Below, piece by piece: positions 47,189-60,110 of a stretch of 64,000 nt of DNA. The stretch spans positions 172,427,001-172,491,000 of the forward strand of contig JASDFA010000016.1 in the NCBI GenBank assembly GCA_035772735.1, read 5' to 3'. The number at the start of each line of letters is the position of its first letter. Position 1 is the first letter of the stretch. The notes beneath the pieces are model-generated. The model searched no databases. It had not been told where the DNA came from and was given only the letters and a program-made list of their open reading frames with translations. Origin of the DNA: Datura wrightii (lineage: Eukaryota > Streptophyta > Magnoliopsida > Solanales > Solanaceae). The position numbers and the translations under genes were made by a program.

Positions 47189-48782
47189 TGATATGTTGTG
47201 GATTTACAGCACTTTCGATTCTTAAAACTAAGAAAATAGCATGGATTTAGGTATGTTTATATGGATATAAGAAAATTTTTCTTTGATTACAGGAAAAATA
47301 GGTGTTGGAGCTAGAATATGCAAAAGATAACCTTAAAGTGCAGAAAATGAGCTAAAGTCACAAGTCTAAGTACGAGTTGTAGGTTGATGCTATGAGCCGT
47401 ACTAAAGACCGTGAAAAGTTTCAGATGGCTGAATTATGAAGAGTGCATCCTATAATTCTCAGTACAAGTCGTATAATAATTGTATGATCCGTAGCATTGA
47501 GTCGTGGAAATATTCAGAAGAATTGCACCAGAGGCTGACTCCTGACACGGGTAGACAGTACGAGTCGTGGCGTCAAGGTACGAGCCGTACCATCACACTC
47601 ATGAAAAACTTCAGAAAATTTGAGAATTCTTAGAGTCAAGCCACGGAAGAACAATACGACTCGTAGGAAGGATGTACGAGTCTTACCAAGGTCCAACACT
47701 TAGCCAAATTTCAGCAAGCCAAGAACATACGGATAACAGGTACGACCCGTACAATCCTGCTATGGGTCGTAGGATCTGTCGTGGCTTAGGCGGCACCAAT
47801 TATGGAAATTTACCCTGTTAGCTTAGAAAAAGGATTCTTATGTTTGTACAAATACTTTTTATGTCTTATTTTCAGTAGGAGATGTTAGAGGACGTGAGAG
47901 AATGTTAGAGAACCTTAAGACAACATAGAATTGAGTTGATTGGTTTGTGATCAACCTTTTCTTGATTTCTTCTTGATCTTTGTGAATTGTTCTTGAGTTA
48001 TTTCGAATATAATCAAAGAAGCTTTTATCTCATCTATAATTGTAAGTATTGATTTATGTGTTTAATTATGAATGCACATCACAACCTTGCAACTATGAGA
48101 GGCTAAAACATCCATAGTTAGGGTTGTGGGAACCATGGTGGATTAATGAGCTAGGGTTGCACAAAAGTGATTTGAAACCAATGCAAAATGCTTGTATTTT
48201 ATTCTCTTCATGCTTAAACATTTCTTAACGGTATACAACGTTAGGACTTTCCCGAATTCTTTACTTACTTGAGCCTAGAGAGGTAGAGATTAGGAAAAGA
48301 GATTTACTACAAAGCCTTGATCTTGATGATCATTATATTAACTTGAGTTGTGGTCGCAGGATAGTTAAATTTGGAACAAATTAATAACGATTAATTTGAA
48401 ACCGCTCATGAGACCTAACCCGGTGATTGAGTATAGTCATTCAATAGGGACAAACCAGTTATTTGGATAAACCCTAGTTATCAGTTCTACAAGTAAGAAT
48501 TGGTATTGATCACATGTGTATACCCCAAGCAGTTATGAACTCATGGGGAACACAAACCCTCATTAGACTTAATTCTTGATTTTACACTAAAATTTCAATC
48601 ATTTTTTAATTATTATTTTTCTTAAACCCCCCAATTGGAGTAACTAACCAACAGGTTCACTTACCAGCATTAGTCTAGATCTTCCATATTCCCTGTGGGT
48701 TCGATCCCAACCTCTTTGTTGGGTTCTTTATTGACAATGTTCGCTTCATACTTCAGTAGGAGCTGTGGTTTCAGCATTATCA
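47189..48782 (+). repeat. E4: 3' LTR
   Basis: 1594 bp, from TGATATGTTGTGG to CAGCATTATCA. U3 has TACGAGTCGTA-like motifs at about 47365-47780. The TATA position reads GTACAAATAC (about 47847), a decayed box. Confidence 0.9.
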
Positions 48783-51700
48783 TTCTGCCCATCAAATTAA
48801 ATCCTTATGAATTTAGTTTCCAATGCATCCAATCATTCGTCAATTGGAGTTTGGAGTAAAATGTTATGAGCATATTGTTGAGGCAATGTCAAACAGTTAT
48901 AAACTGTGAATCAACATACAAACCACAAATTGAATATGTGTTCCAAGATAGGAAGATCTTGGTTGTAAGTCACTGAATAGTGATTGGCCAGTGGAGGGGT
49001 CAACTGACGGTTCAATATGTGGCCCTCAAGTTGAATTTTCGTTCCGCAAATAGCAAATTTTTTGCTGTAGAATGTGATTTTCAGCCTCTTTTTAGACGTG
49101 ATTTCGTATTCACTTCCTTATTTCATCACCCCAACTCGACCCCAAACCCTTGTAAGTATGAAGAAATCTCCCATATTCTTACAACACCAAACCACGACCT
49201 TCTCAAGAATTTAACATCAAATCCTCTCTCCCCTCTAGCAAGGTCAAGAATAACTTTTGAGTTTCAAGACTTGGAATCTTAAGCACTCCTTCTTCCTCCA
49301 AGATAGTAACTCTCCTAAAACCTAGAATGGGTATTATTTTCTACTCCTTAAGGATTTTCTAAGGTCGGGACTCATAGGATGGTTCTAGAAAGCCATGAGT
49401 TCATGTGATCACCTAGGGTTAGGATTTATCAGACTATTTTAGTGTTGAGGATGGATGTGGATGTTTTGGTTGGACTTTTAAGGTTATGAATGTTGTTAAG
49501 GAGCTGTAGAAGGAGGCGGGTATTAGGACACCCCATCCATAGGAGGCTCAAATTTTCTATGCCCTTTGGGTGTTCGATGTAATGCCTCTATGAGTTGAAT
49601 TTCGTCTCTAAGATATTGATTGTAGTTCCTATCCCTATACTTGTTGTAAATTGATATTATAAAGAGATTTTGCTTTTTGGTGATAATTTTGAGGCCAAGG
49701 ATTAAGTATGTAAGGTTATCTCAGGTGCAGGAATACTTTGTTTCATTCCCTATACTATGCTTCCTAAAATTTTCACATAAGACATTCTTCTTGAATTGTT
49801 AGGGTTAAGGTCAAGAACGTTATGTCTATGATGAATGGTTTTTAAAACACCATGAGTTCCTATGTATTTTTTATGATTATTCTTGATTTTCCATGAGTTT
49901 TGTAAATCCTTCTTATGAAATGAGTCAACCTTATGAATTATGATTTTTCCTCTAAAAGAGAAGCTTCATTGATTTCTTTGAACAACGATTATGTCACGCG
50001 CCGATCCTACACCCTGGGTGTGGCAGCACTTAGACCACCTAGTGGTTTAAGGGAACCCTTGGCCTAATTTACATTTAGTTGAGATTCACAATAAAATAAA
50101 TACGGAAGAAATAACTGAAGTGAGCTCAATTTATTAAAAGAAAGATTTATTAACTGAAAATGAAAACAATGTTAAAAAGTAACATTTAAGACTCAACTAA
50201 TGACTAGTATATGAAGCCTCTAAATCTGAAAGATAGGTGTTGGGACAAAGCTCCCATGACTATCTTTAGAACAATAAAAATAAAGTGAACATGAATAGGA
50301 CGATCCGGATGTAAGAGGCCTCACCAAAGATGAAAAGAGAAGATCTAGCGATGCTGCTGCCTATCCTTTCTACTTGAATCTGCATCATAATAAGATTCAG
50401 CGCCAAATGGTGTCAATATGATTGAATGTACGATATGTAAAATGGCTGAATGAAATAATAGGTAAACAAGAATATCTGAACTGATTGAGTAGACTAACTG
50501 AATTTGAAACTCTGAATGATGCATTAAAACACAAGTATAAAAGATGTGTAAATAATTATGTATTAAGACTATTCATCAAAACAAGCTCTTGAAAACACAT
50601 GTATATACGTATACTTTAGTTGGGAGTTTCTCATAACCAACATACGTCATGAATGAGTGCATGATGTCCAACTTCTTACCCAAGTTGGGAGAGTTGTCCA
50701 AAGCCTTGCTAGGATAGAGGACGAACTAAATTATGAATCCATATTAAGCCCTTACTGGGGGCTTTTTAAGGAGTCGCCTGAACTAACGGCGTGATCATAA
50801 CCTACGCTAGCTACGTAGTTATGGGGCTTATGGGTTATCAAAACCCTTCACCCATCTCGGTGCTAAATAATCCTCCTAAAATTATGTTCATACAAATAGG
50901 GCTATCTGAGGCAACGGAAAACATCTTTTATAAAGAACTTTAGCTATAATTATAATAGATATTTTAAAAACTCTGTTGAGTCTTGGCTAAAACAGCTATA
51001 CTTGAAAACTTGTGAGCTTCTATGCTCAAAAGTCTGAGTTTTCAAAATAAAACTTTATTTTTAGCTTTTGAAAATCATGCTATAAACTAAATTTTCTATC
51101 TAAAAATCTCTTTATGAAAACTCTCTTAAAAATCTACTCAACTTTAATCATGAAAACAATGTATTTATCTCATAATACAATTCTTTCAAAATAATGACTT
51201 TCGGGCAATTGGGTCCATGGGATAAGAGACATGAACCATAATCGACCAAGAGAGTAAGGATTATAATCATCAATCAAGAGATACAAAAATACAACCCAGT
51301 ATGGTGAAGAAATTAATCAATGAACAATTCAACTTATAGGAAAGGAGAACAAATCAAGAAATTTGGGCAAAAACCCTAGCTTTAACTTGAATGGAATATT
51401 TACTAGATGTATGACATGAGGAAGAATGGAATTCCTCATTAAGTTTAGCCTTACATACTTGGAACAATGAACTCTTGATTCTAGCTTGAGAATCCTTAGG
51501 TTGAAGATGAAGAGCCCTAACTTCCTTGAGAGCTATTTGTTTTGAATTTAAGTTGTTATGAGAGGGAATAAGAGTTTAGATTAATAAATCCTTTAAATAT
51601 CCCCCTTAGGCACCATAAAATGACCTAGTTTGGGTGGAAAAAATATAGGAAGTAACTAAAAATTTCTTTAGACAAAGACTCTATTTTTTCCTCTTTTCAG

Positions 51701-53168
51701 ACGATAAATCTTTCTCAAAACATAGAGTGTGATTCAAACTAACCTTGGAATTCTATCTAAAGAAATTGTCGCTCAGTGACGACAGACCATTACGACAAGT
51801 CATTAGGTCTGACCACAACTCGTGGCAGCCTTTCGTGGTCACTGAAGCATTTTGATCAGTTTCCAATCTTCATGTCATGAATAGATAGGACGAGTCATCC
51901 TTTTTTCCAATGAGTCATGAAATCCGCTCGTGATCACTGGAGCCAAGTTGGACTCTTTTTAAACCTCGCACCATGACCAGACAAGACAGATCGTGTTATC
52001 GTACCATGAGGCATCCCTTGACTCGTGGCATTTGGGAATCATAGGACCCTGGTTTCTTACCATGAGCCACATCATGACTTGTGATCCCTCACCACACTCA
52101 TGATGTGGGTCATTCTATGGGAATGGTCCACTTTCTGCTGGTTTTCTACTTCATGTCTAAGATATGATCTTAGGTACTGTTGGAGGTGTTATAGATTATG
52201 ACTTGATGATTTATGAAGTTTAAAGGTCTTCTAATACTAATGAACTATGATTATGATATAATTATGACTTATCACTGTGAGCTTGATTGCTAAATTATGA
52301 TTTTGAGGAAATCACATTGTGTGATAAAAAGGGAGTAGTATTATTAACCGAGAAGGCTTCGTGACTAAAAGTACGTATCCCAACTTAGGTTATGGGTTAA
52401 TTTTTTGGTTCGAGTGACTCTTTATATGCCCCTATTATTGGCTATTATGGATCCTTTCTAGCAAACTACAATATGTGTGTCTCATACCCCGACAAGGTAT
52501 GAGATGGCTTAGTTGATCGAGTAGAGATCAGACTCTATCTTTACATGGTGGTTTATGTTGGTTAAAATAAGAACCTCCAACAATGAAATTAATGAATGGT
52601 GATGAAAACATGATTTTAAAAGGTCAACCTATGGATCTCATATTCTTGATTTCCTTCATGCTATGTCTATATCTTGGTTGTCCTTTTTATTTTTTCAAGT
52701 ATGTATATGTTTCATTCAACCATTTACGTATAGTGTGATCATATATACTAATGTCCCTTTTATTGGAGGTGTTGCATTATTTTGTAATGCAGATCTAGGT
52801 ACTCATACCGACGATCAAGCTGCACATTAGGATTTTACGTTATTTAGTTATTGGTGAGCCCCACTTGTTTTGGGATTAATCTTTTATTCATATTCATTAG
52901 ATGTTGATTTAGAGGTATGCCATGTTCCTTGTCCTAGTAAAATAGTTATTCCATTTATGATAGAGGTTTCATAGATTATTTCTCATGTTATGTAAACTTG
53001 GCAAGTCTTCTTTATAAATTGAGTATTTTAAATTTTAAAGCTTAACTCTATTTATACTTCACTTATGATAGATGTATGCTCTTGATGTACTCTATGTTAT
53101 GGGGTTCGCTCAATTCTACAATGGCATCAAGTGTTGGTCACGCCTAGGCCTAGGGTCGGGGTGTAACA
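48783..53168 (+). mobile_element. T3: Tekay-like LTR remnant split by solo LTR S3
   Basis: Sequence 48783-49991 joined to 52199-53168 reads as the greater part of one plus-strand LTR ending CTAGGGTCGGGGTGTAACA at 53168, typical of this lineage. Its left edge is lost where E4 ends. The 100-aa ORF at 48980-49282 has no recognisable domain and lies wholly within LTR sequence. Confidence 0.6.
49992..52193 (-). mobile_element. S3: solo LTR, minus strand
   Basis: 2202 bp between perfect 5-bp duplications GATTA (49987-49991 and 52194-52198). On the minus strand it starts TATAACACCTCC and ends GGCGCGTGACA, so the expected TG start has become TA. U3-like sequence at 51770-52110 is packed with CACGACTCGTGG-like motifs similar to those in T4. 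No second LTR or internal domain is present. Confidence 0.85.
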
Positions 53169-53521
53169 AAAGTGATCAATGAAACCTATTTGGCATTTAT
53201 TTCTAACTGTCCTAAAACTCTATGTGAAATCTCATAGTTTGTGTATCATGGTATGTCTATAAGGTACACCCCCTAGGCTCTTATAAAGTCTGCCTGCAAG
53301 CTTGTATGCCATTCTCTGCTTAGTTAGGGGGAATCCATAATGGGAAGTACTAGCTGACTACTGGTTGTCTAAATTTTGTACACTAAATAGTGTCACATGT
53401 AGTGGACCTATAAATACTTATCCTATGCTTTAGAGTAGGTTATAATCTTATCTTAACTATAATGGCCTTTGATGAGCAGCTCATCGTCTGGATCTTTTAT
53501 ATTAGTTTGTGAAAAGCTTTC
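53169..53521. other. Unassigned sequence between T3 and E5
   Basis: About 350 bp with no ORF. I see no recognisable element, repeat end or RNA gene. Confidence 0.4.
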
Positions 53522-55160
53522 TGATAATGCTCAAACTCATACTCCTGACAAAATATGAAGCGGACGTTGCCAATAAAGAACCCAATAAAGAGGTTAGGGT
53601 CAAATCCACTGGAAATATTGTAAGAACTAGACTAATACCGATATTTAAGATTTTTGGTATGTAATCTCCAAATTGGGGGGTTTATAGAAAAACTATTGTA
53701 AAACAAGAGTGAAAATATGTTGTTGTTTATCAAGATTTGCAATTAACTAGGCTAAGTGTTCCCCATCGATTTATAACTACTTCGGGTTTGCACCCGTGAT
53801 CGATCCCAATGCTTACTTGTATAACTGATAACTAGGGTTCGTCCAAATGATTGGTTCGTCCCTATTGGATGACTATACTCAATCACCGCGTTAGGTCTCA
53901 TGAGCGATTTTAAATTAACCATTATCAATTTGTTCCAAATTAACTATCCTGTGACCGCAGCTCTAGTTATACAACGATCATAAAAATCAAGAATTTGTTG
54001 AAATTCTCTTTTCCTAATCTCTACTTCTCTAGGTTCAAGCAAGTAAAGAATTAAGGCAATTCCTAACGTTGCACTTCGTTAAGAAACATTAAAGATGAAG
54101 AGAATACAATACAAGTGTGTAGCATTGGTTTCGAATCACTTTGTGTAACCCTAGTTCATTAATCCACCATGGTTTCCACAACCCTAGTTGTGGAGGTTTT
54201 AGCCTCTCATGATTGTAAGATTATGATTAGTATTCATAGACAAACACATAATTAAATAATTACAACGATGATTGAAAGAAAACTTGCTTTGGATATTGCA
54301 AGAAAATTTGATGAACAAATTCAAGAATAATTGAGAAATCCAAGTTATAATCTCAAGAATTGCTCTCTAATGTTGTCAAAAACTAATTGCAAACTTGATA
54401 ATAATTGACAACTAACTAATTTTGACGGTCTCTCAATTAAAAGAAACATAAAAAGTATTTATACAGATAATAAAATTATTTTCCTAATTTAACAAGGAAA
54501 TAACCAAATCTAGCTCTGATACATCTTACGACTCCTCTTACGGAACGGGATTTTGGGTTCGTGCCTCGTCTCGTATATTCCTTGGCTTATGCAGAATTTG
54601 GTAAGTGTTGGCATCTGGTATGACTCGTAACATGATCCTATGAGTCGTACAATCTAGTCATGGTTTGGTTCTGAGAACTTTGGCATCTTCTGAAGATTTC
54701 TATGAGTGTCTTGGTACGCCTCGTACCTTGCTCCTACGGCTTGTAACAGCCTATCATATCATGAGAACTACCAAGTCCCAAAAATCACTGAAGCTTTCCA
54801 CGGCTCCTGGTACAGGTCGTAGGTAGATGTTATGATCTATAGGTGCAAATTTCTTTGAAGTTTTCTACGACTCAAGTTACGACTCGTACTGGGAGTCGTA
54901 CTTTGCCTTTGCCTTGTACCAATCTTTTGAGCTTTTCTACGAGTCTTAGTACGACTCATACAATCTTGGTATACGACTTGTACTAAGATTAGTACTTGGA
55001 TCCTTTTCTTCACTTTTCTGCAACTTTTGCACATTTTCACTCCAACACCTATTTTCACTAAAAAAAAGTAAAAACACCACATATCCGTATAAACATACCT
55101 AAGTCTATGCTATTTTCCTAGTTTTAAGCGTTGAAAGTGTTGTAAACTCATAGCACATCA
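53522..55160 (-). repeat. E5: 3' LTR
   Basis: 1639 bp, starting TGATGTGCTATGAG at 55160 and ending GAGCATTATCA at 53522 (minus strand). A TATA box (TATAAATA) lies at 54463-54456, and TACGACTCGTA-like motifs fill 54530-54980. Confidence 0.9.
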
Positions 55161-56640
55161 ACACCCTCAACTTAAGACTTTTGCATGTCCTCAGGCAAAA
55201 AATACAGAAACTAAAAATGATGCTTAACTAGAAAATAAACCTAGGATATTACATCCAACACCAAACAAAACTTGCACTATGAACATAAACAGCTTTTGAC
55301 CCTTCTCCATGTAAACCAAATCAACTATGGACATCAAGTGACCACAAACCATAATAAACAAGGATCAAGATATGTTTTTTAGTTATTAGTAGAGAATCAA
55401 GTTATTACCAATGCTTTTCACAGACAACTAGCAGAACAAAACACAAACCATGTACCCTCACAGCAATGAAGTCCCTAACTCATAAATATATGAAAATATG
55501 AAACTTAGGACTAAACAAGTAAGACTCTCACTCTCACAAGGAAGTTCCAAATACTGCACATCTAATACCATAGGTTTGTCCTTATTTCTCTACTTCGGCT
55601 TTTTGGACAGTCAGGCTAGGATCACTATAGAATTTTATTCGGCTTGTAATATAGGCTTCGGGCTGGGTATGGTAGATATGTGATTTTAGTGACTAAACCT
55701 TCCTTGGCACTACATACATATGACTCCACTTTTCACTTATTTCACCCTTTTCCGCTTTTTAAACTGTTTCCTCTTTTTTGTCCATTTTTATGCAATATAT
55801 ATGTGTGGTGTGTTTTCAAATTTTTCATTTATTTTTTTCTTTCTTTTCTTTTGTATTTTCTTTTCAATTTTTTTCTTTTTCATCTCTTTTTCTTTTCTTG
55901 TCACACCACACCTCATTTTTAACCTTTTTTCCTTTCTTTTCCTTTTTCACCTCGCCACAGTCTTCGCACCCCTACTTTAGCCACCTTCAACTTTGGAATT
56001 TCGCCTATGTTGAGGTTCATAATGTCCAAAGAGGGACCAGGGCCAAATTAGGTTCATTATAAAAAATAGGTAATAATTTGTTAATCAAAGAAAAATGGTC
56101 CATTTAAGGCTCAAAATCGGGATCAAGGGAATCATATCATTTTGGTAGGGCAATTTTAAGCTAAAATGGACTAAACAAAAACGGCCAATGATCCTTTCCT
56201 AACCAACCATCCTAAAACCTATGTAAAGACCAACCGAGCAAGTTCTAGATCATCTACGCAATATTGAACTAGGTATATGACCTCACTCACTCATGGTACA
56301 TGTTTTGCATTCATTCTACCTATTCAGTTCATACATGGGTAACTTTACTACTCATGCTAATACACTAAATGACACAAAAAAATTCATAGAAATCATGCTT
56401 TGCAATCAACAAGTACACAGCTAATCATCAAAAAATTTTAAATAGGGTTATTTTTTACAAAACATCAAAACTAGTGCATTTTATTGGCTGAGTAATCCTA
56501 AGCTACTTTCTAATTTAAAAAAAACATCCTAAACATGTCGGTTCTGCTAGATAGCACGCCCGAGGGAAAAGAAACATGACAAGAGAAACCCTCAGATGAA
56601 TCAAAAAGCATAAAGATATACCAGTACACCCCCTCCCCTT
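55161..56640 (-). other. E5: 3' noncoding region with purine tract and PPT-like sequence
   Basis: Minus strand: PPT-like AAAAAGGGGAGGGGG (about 56643-56629) lies far upstream of the LTR. A purine run covers about 55965-55725, and GTCTTAAGTTGAGGGTGT sits directly before the LTR. Plus-strand ORFs of 80-94 aa here are Phe-rich artefacts of the complementary pyrimidine run. Confidence 0.7.
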
Positions 56641-56702
56641 TTAAAAAGCATGCTTCTTCCCTGAAGTATAGAATAGAGAAACACAAGGGAAAGAGACATA
56701 AC

Positions 56703-56774
56703 TGAGGCTACTCAGAATTCACCTTGCATGGGTTTCCTCCCATGCAGAGCTTGATTTAATGTTGCGATACGATG
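56703..56774 (-). promoter_or_regulatory. E5: stop-proximal hairpin block after integrase
   Basis: On the minus strand the block starts 15 nt after the pol stop (56793-56791). It contains GCATGGGAGGAAACCCATGC (56745-56726), a perfect 7-bp stem with an AGGAAA loop, then GGTGAATTCTGAGTAGCC. E1 and E4 have the equivalent after gag-protease. The stem sequence differs but pairing is kept. Confidence 0.7.
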
Positions 56775-56790
56775 TAATTTCCATGATTCT

Positions 56791-58149
56791 TCAGGCGTCA
56801 TCAAGGTACACTGCCTCAATTCCTCTTATCTCCTCAGTGTCTCCCAAATACAACTTTATCCTTTGCCCATTCACCTTGAATCTCTTACCATATTTATTTT
56901 CAAGCTCCACTGCACCATATGGGGACATATTCACTACTCTATATAGTCTCATCCACCTAGATTTCAATTTTTCAATATGCTAACGGAGCCTTGAATTGAA
57001 CAGTAAAACCAAATCACCAGTATTGAACTCCCTATTTACAATCTTACTATCATGATATATTTTCATTCTTTATTTATAAATGGTCGTACTCTCATAAGCT
57101 TGAAGCTAGAATTCATCTAACTCATTGAGTTGGTTGAGTCTCAACTTGGCTGCTTCATTCCAATCTAAGTTTAGCTTTTTCAGAGCCCATAATGCCTTAT
57201 GCTCTAAATCTACCGGCAGAGTTTAGCTTTTTCAGAGCCCATAATGCCTTATGCTCTAAATCTACCGGCAGATGACATGACTTGCCATATACCACCTGAT
57301 ATGGAGATGAGCCAATAGGGGTATTATAAGCTATTTGATAAGCCTACAACACATCATCGAGCTTCCTAAACCAATCTGTCCGGTTGGTATTCACCGTTTT
57401 GGCCAGAATAGTCTTTATCTCCCTGTTAGAAACTTCCATCTGCCCACTTGATTGAGGATGGTAAGGTGTTTCCACCTTATGCTTCACGTCATATTTTTCC
57501 AACAGAGTTCTAAAGAGTCGGTTACAAAAGTGTGATCCACCATCACTGATGATTTCACTGGGAGTACCAAACCTAGCGAATATGTGCTTTCGCAGAAATA
57601 TTGTGACACTTTTTCCTTCATTGTTAGGTAGTGCAATAGCCTCTACCCATTTGGAGACATAATCCACTGCCACCAAGATGTACTTCATCCCATATGAGCT
57701 AACAAATGGGCCCATGAAGTCAATACCCCATACATCGAATAACTTAACTTCCATGATAAAGGTCAATGGTAACTCATGCTTACGAGTAATGCCACCTTGT
57801 CTTTGGAACTGATCACATGCCTTAGCATAATCATAAGCATCTTGATGAATAGAGGGCTAGTAATACCTGCATTGCAAAATTTTGTGCATAGTTCGGATAC
57901 CACTATGATGACCCCCAATAGGGGACGAGTGGCAAGCCTCCATAATACTCCACATCTCTACCTCTGGCACACACCTCCAAATTAACCCATCTTCACAAAT
58001 GCGAAATAAGTATGGTTCATCCCAATAGTACCTTCGAGCATCAAACAAGAACTTCTTCCTTTGCTGGGGTGTCATATCTGCTTGGATCATGTCACTAACC
58101 AAATAATTTGCGTAGTCAGCGAACCAAGGGGCCAAGTCTTGAGATGTAG
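56791..58149 (-). pseudogene. E5: Athila-type integrase
   Basis: N-terminal zinc-binding segment (about 58135-57857) has CHSSPIGGHHSGIRTMHKIL, but the distal CxxC reads CDQF, so one zinc ligand is lost. The core (57766-57344) retains the catalytic triad: Asp in WGIDFMGPF, Asp in IISDGGSHF and Glu in GQMEVSNRE, spaced D-x35-E. The C-terminal part continues through the HLPVDLEHKALWALKKL region, which is disrupted by a 52-bp tandem duplication (57169-57272) that shifts the frame. It ends near EAVYLDDA with TGA at 56793-56791. Integrase would join element DNA to the chromosome. Confidence 0.88.
57169..57272. repeat. 52-bp tandem duplication in E5 integrase
   Basis: Units at 57169-57220 and 57221-57272 appear identical. 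Because 52 is not a multiple of three it shifts the integrase frame. Identity suggests a recent event. Confidence 0.9.
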
Positions 58150-59800
58150 CTAATACCTGTTCATCTGGGAAAGCATCATCGATATCAATCTCCTTTTTTT
58201 TATCTAGCCTCAGATTCCCATCTAGACAAGTGATTGGGTACCTAATTTTCTGTTCCTTTCTGATCTTTTACCTCAAACTCGAGTTCTTGGAGAAACAACA
58301 CCCATCTGATCAACCTGGGTTTAACATCCTTTTTAGACATCGGGTACCTCAAAGAAGCATGGTCTGTATGGACAATCGCCTCAATTCCAAGCAAGTATGC
58401 TCAAAACTTTTCAAATGCAAAGACCAATACTAGTAGCTCCTAGGTGTAGTTCTTTTGGGCTATATTAAGTGTTTTACTAGCATAATAGATAGAGTGAAAA
58501 ATCTTCACTCTTCGTTGGCCCAAAACAACACTGAGGGCCATCCCACTAGCACCACACATTACCTCAAATGGAAGAGACCAATCTGGAGCTATAATAATAG
58601 GAGCAGTGGTAAGTTTCTCCTTTAGGCACTCAAAGGCCTTCAAACATGCCTCATCATATACAAACTTCACCTCCTTCCCGTGTAGTTTGCACAATGGTTG
58701 TGCAATCTTTGAAAAGTCCTTGATGAACCTCCTATAGAATCCTGCATGCCCTGAAAAGCTTCGGACCCCTTTTATGGAAATAGGTGGTGGCAACCTTGCT
58801 ATTACTTCAATTTTCGCCTTGTCCACCTCTATCCCCTTTCCATAGATTTTGTGACCCAGAACTATTCCTTCTTCGACCATAAAGTGATATTTCTTCCAAT
58901 TTAGGACCAAATTAGTTTCTTTACATCTTTTCAACACTTTGTCCAAATGCTTGAGGCAAGAATCGAATGATTCACCAACAATTGAGAATTCATCCAAAAA
59001 TACCTCGATGGTGTCCTCCACCATATCTGAGAATATCGACATCATACAATGCTGGAATATGGCTAGTGCATTGCACAACCCAAAGGGCATTCTCCTAAAA
59101 GCAAATGTTCCATATGGGCAAGTGAAGGTGGTCTTCTCTTGGTCTTCCAGGGCTATAGTGATTTGATTGTACCCCGAATAACCATCACGAAAACAGTACC
59201 AGCCTCTACCTGCCAACCTGTCAAGCATCTGATCCATGAATGGCATCAGAAAGTGGTCTTTTTGGGTCCAGTGGTTTAGATTTCGATAATCCATACGTAT
59301 ACGTCAACCTGTGGCTGGTCTTGTTGGTATCAGCTCATTTTTTTTATTGGGCACCACTGTGATTCCGCCTTCCTTTGGCACATATTGTACTAGACTTACC
59401 CACTTGCTATCCGCAATGGGGTAAACTACACCAGCGTCTAGCCACTTGATAATCTCCTTCTTCACCATTTCTTGCATCGGTGGATTCAGTCATTGTTGAT
59501 GCTCTATTCTTGATACACAATTTGGCTCGAACTAGATTTTGTAAGTGCATATGCTTGGAGGGGTCTCGATGGTGCCAGCTATAGTCCATCTGATTGCCTT
59601 TTTGTGCCTTTTCAATACTTTGACAAAAGCTTCTATTTTCCAGTCTGTCAAGTCAGCTGCAATAATTACTGGCAAAGTATTATTTTCACCCAAGAATGCA
59701 TATTTGAGGTGGGGAGGCAATGCCTTAAGTTTCAAAACCGGTGGTACCTCCACTGATGACTTTGCTAGCAGAGTTACATGGTCCTTCAAGTCAAGGTCTA
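58150..59800 (-). pseudogene. E5: Athila-type reverse transcriptase and RNase H
   Basis: Linker ELKALPPHLKYAFLGE-like sequence precedes RT (about 59780-59690). RT proper includes MDYRNLNHWTQKDHFLMPFMDQML, GYSGYNQITIA, FAFRRMPFGLCNA and the catalytic motif FLDEFSIVG, where Athila enzymes have DD; the second Asp is Glu here. The open piece 59294-58440 spans most of RT and the start of RNase H. Stops in 59530-59300 and after 58440 break it. RNase H continues with HTDHASLRYPM and PRLIRWVLFLQEFEF. It is closest to Athila in order and motifs. Confidence 0.9.
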
Positions 59801-59804
59801 ACTT

Positions 59805-60085
59805 TTATTGTCTGAATTTATACGACCCCATTCCTTCTAGAGCATTTACCTGTTCCGTGTACCCTGGTACTCCATCTCCCTCATAATTCATAAAGATGGT
59901 TACTAGTGTATCAATATTCATCATCTCTCCAATGGGCACTAGCAGCCTCTTATCTTCCATCTGAGTGTTCATAGAAGTCGCTTCTTTGGTGTAACCTGAA
60001 TGAATCACAGAAGAAAAAAAGAAAATGTAAATGGGAAAATAACAACCAAAAGTTAAACACAAACAATTAATCTAATCTTATTCGT
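59805..60085 (-). pseudogene. E5: leader and short ORF joining directly to pol
   Basis: Leader sequence after the primer site resembles E1/E4 up to about AGGTT (60000-59990), then switches to a short ORF (MNTQMEDKRLLVPIGEMMNIDTLVTIF, ALEGMGSYKFRQ) that leads into the pol linker. In E1/E4 the same leader leads into gag. The short ORF is probably the end of the protease/linker region, but I am not certain. Confidence 0.55.
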
Positions 60086-60087
60086 AT

Positions 60088-60105
60088 TCTCTGGAAACGA
60101 TGCCA
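60088..60105 (-). other. E5: tRNA-Asp primer-binding site
   Basis: Minus strand reads TGGCATCGTTTCCAGAGA five bases after the LTR end, a decayed tRNA-Asp primer site. Confidence 0.78.
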
Positions 60106-60110
60106 CTTTT

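Larger units (their letters stand above)
31267..48782 (+). mobile_element. E4: Athila-like gag-protease-only element, interrupted by E6
   Basis: Sister copy of E1. It has a 5' LTR truncated at its left end (31267-32080), a tRNA-Asp primer site, gag-protease, two hairpin blocks, a palindrome-rich region, a remnant of the downstream ORF, a PPT-like sequence, a 3' region split by E6 at 37047-46348, and a complete 3' LTR (47189-48782). No pol is present. Relative to E1, about 1.9 kb of the downstream ORF is deleted near 36040. Confidence 0.88.

Noticed and set aside
48980..49282. 100-aa plus-strand ORF as a possible host gene
   Set aside because: It lies inside the T3 LTR remnant and has no recognisable domain and no start context or neighbour to support it.
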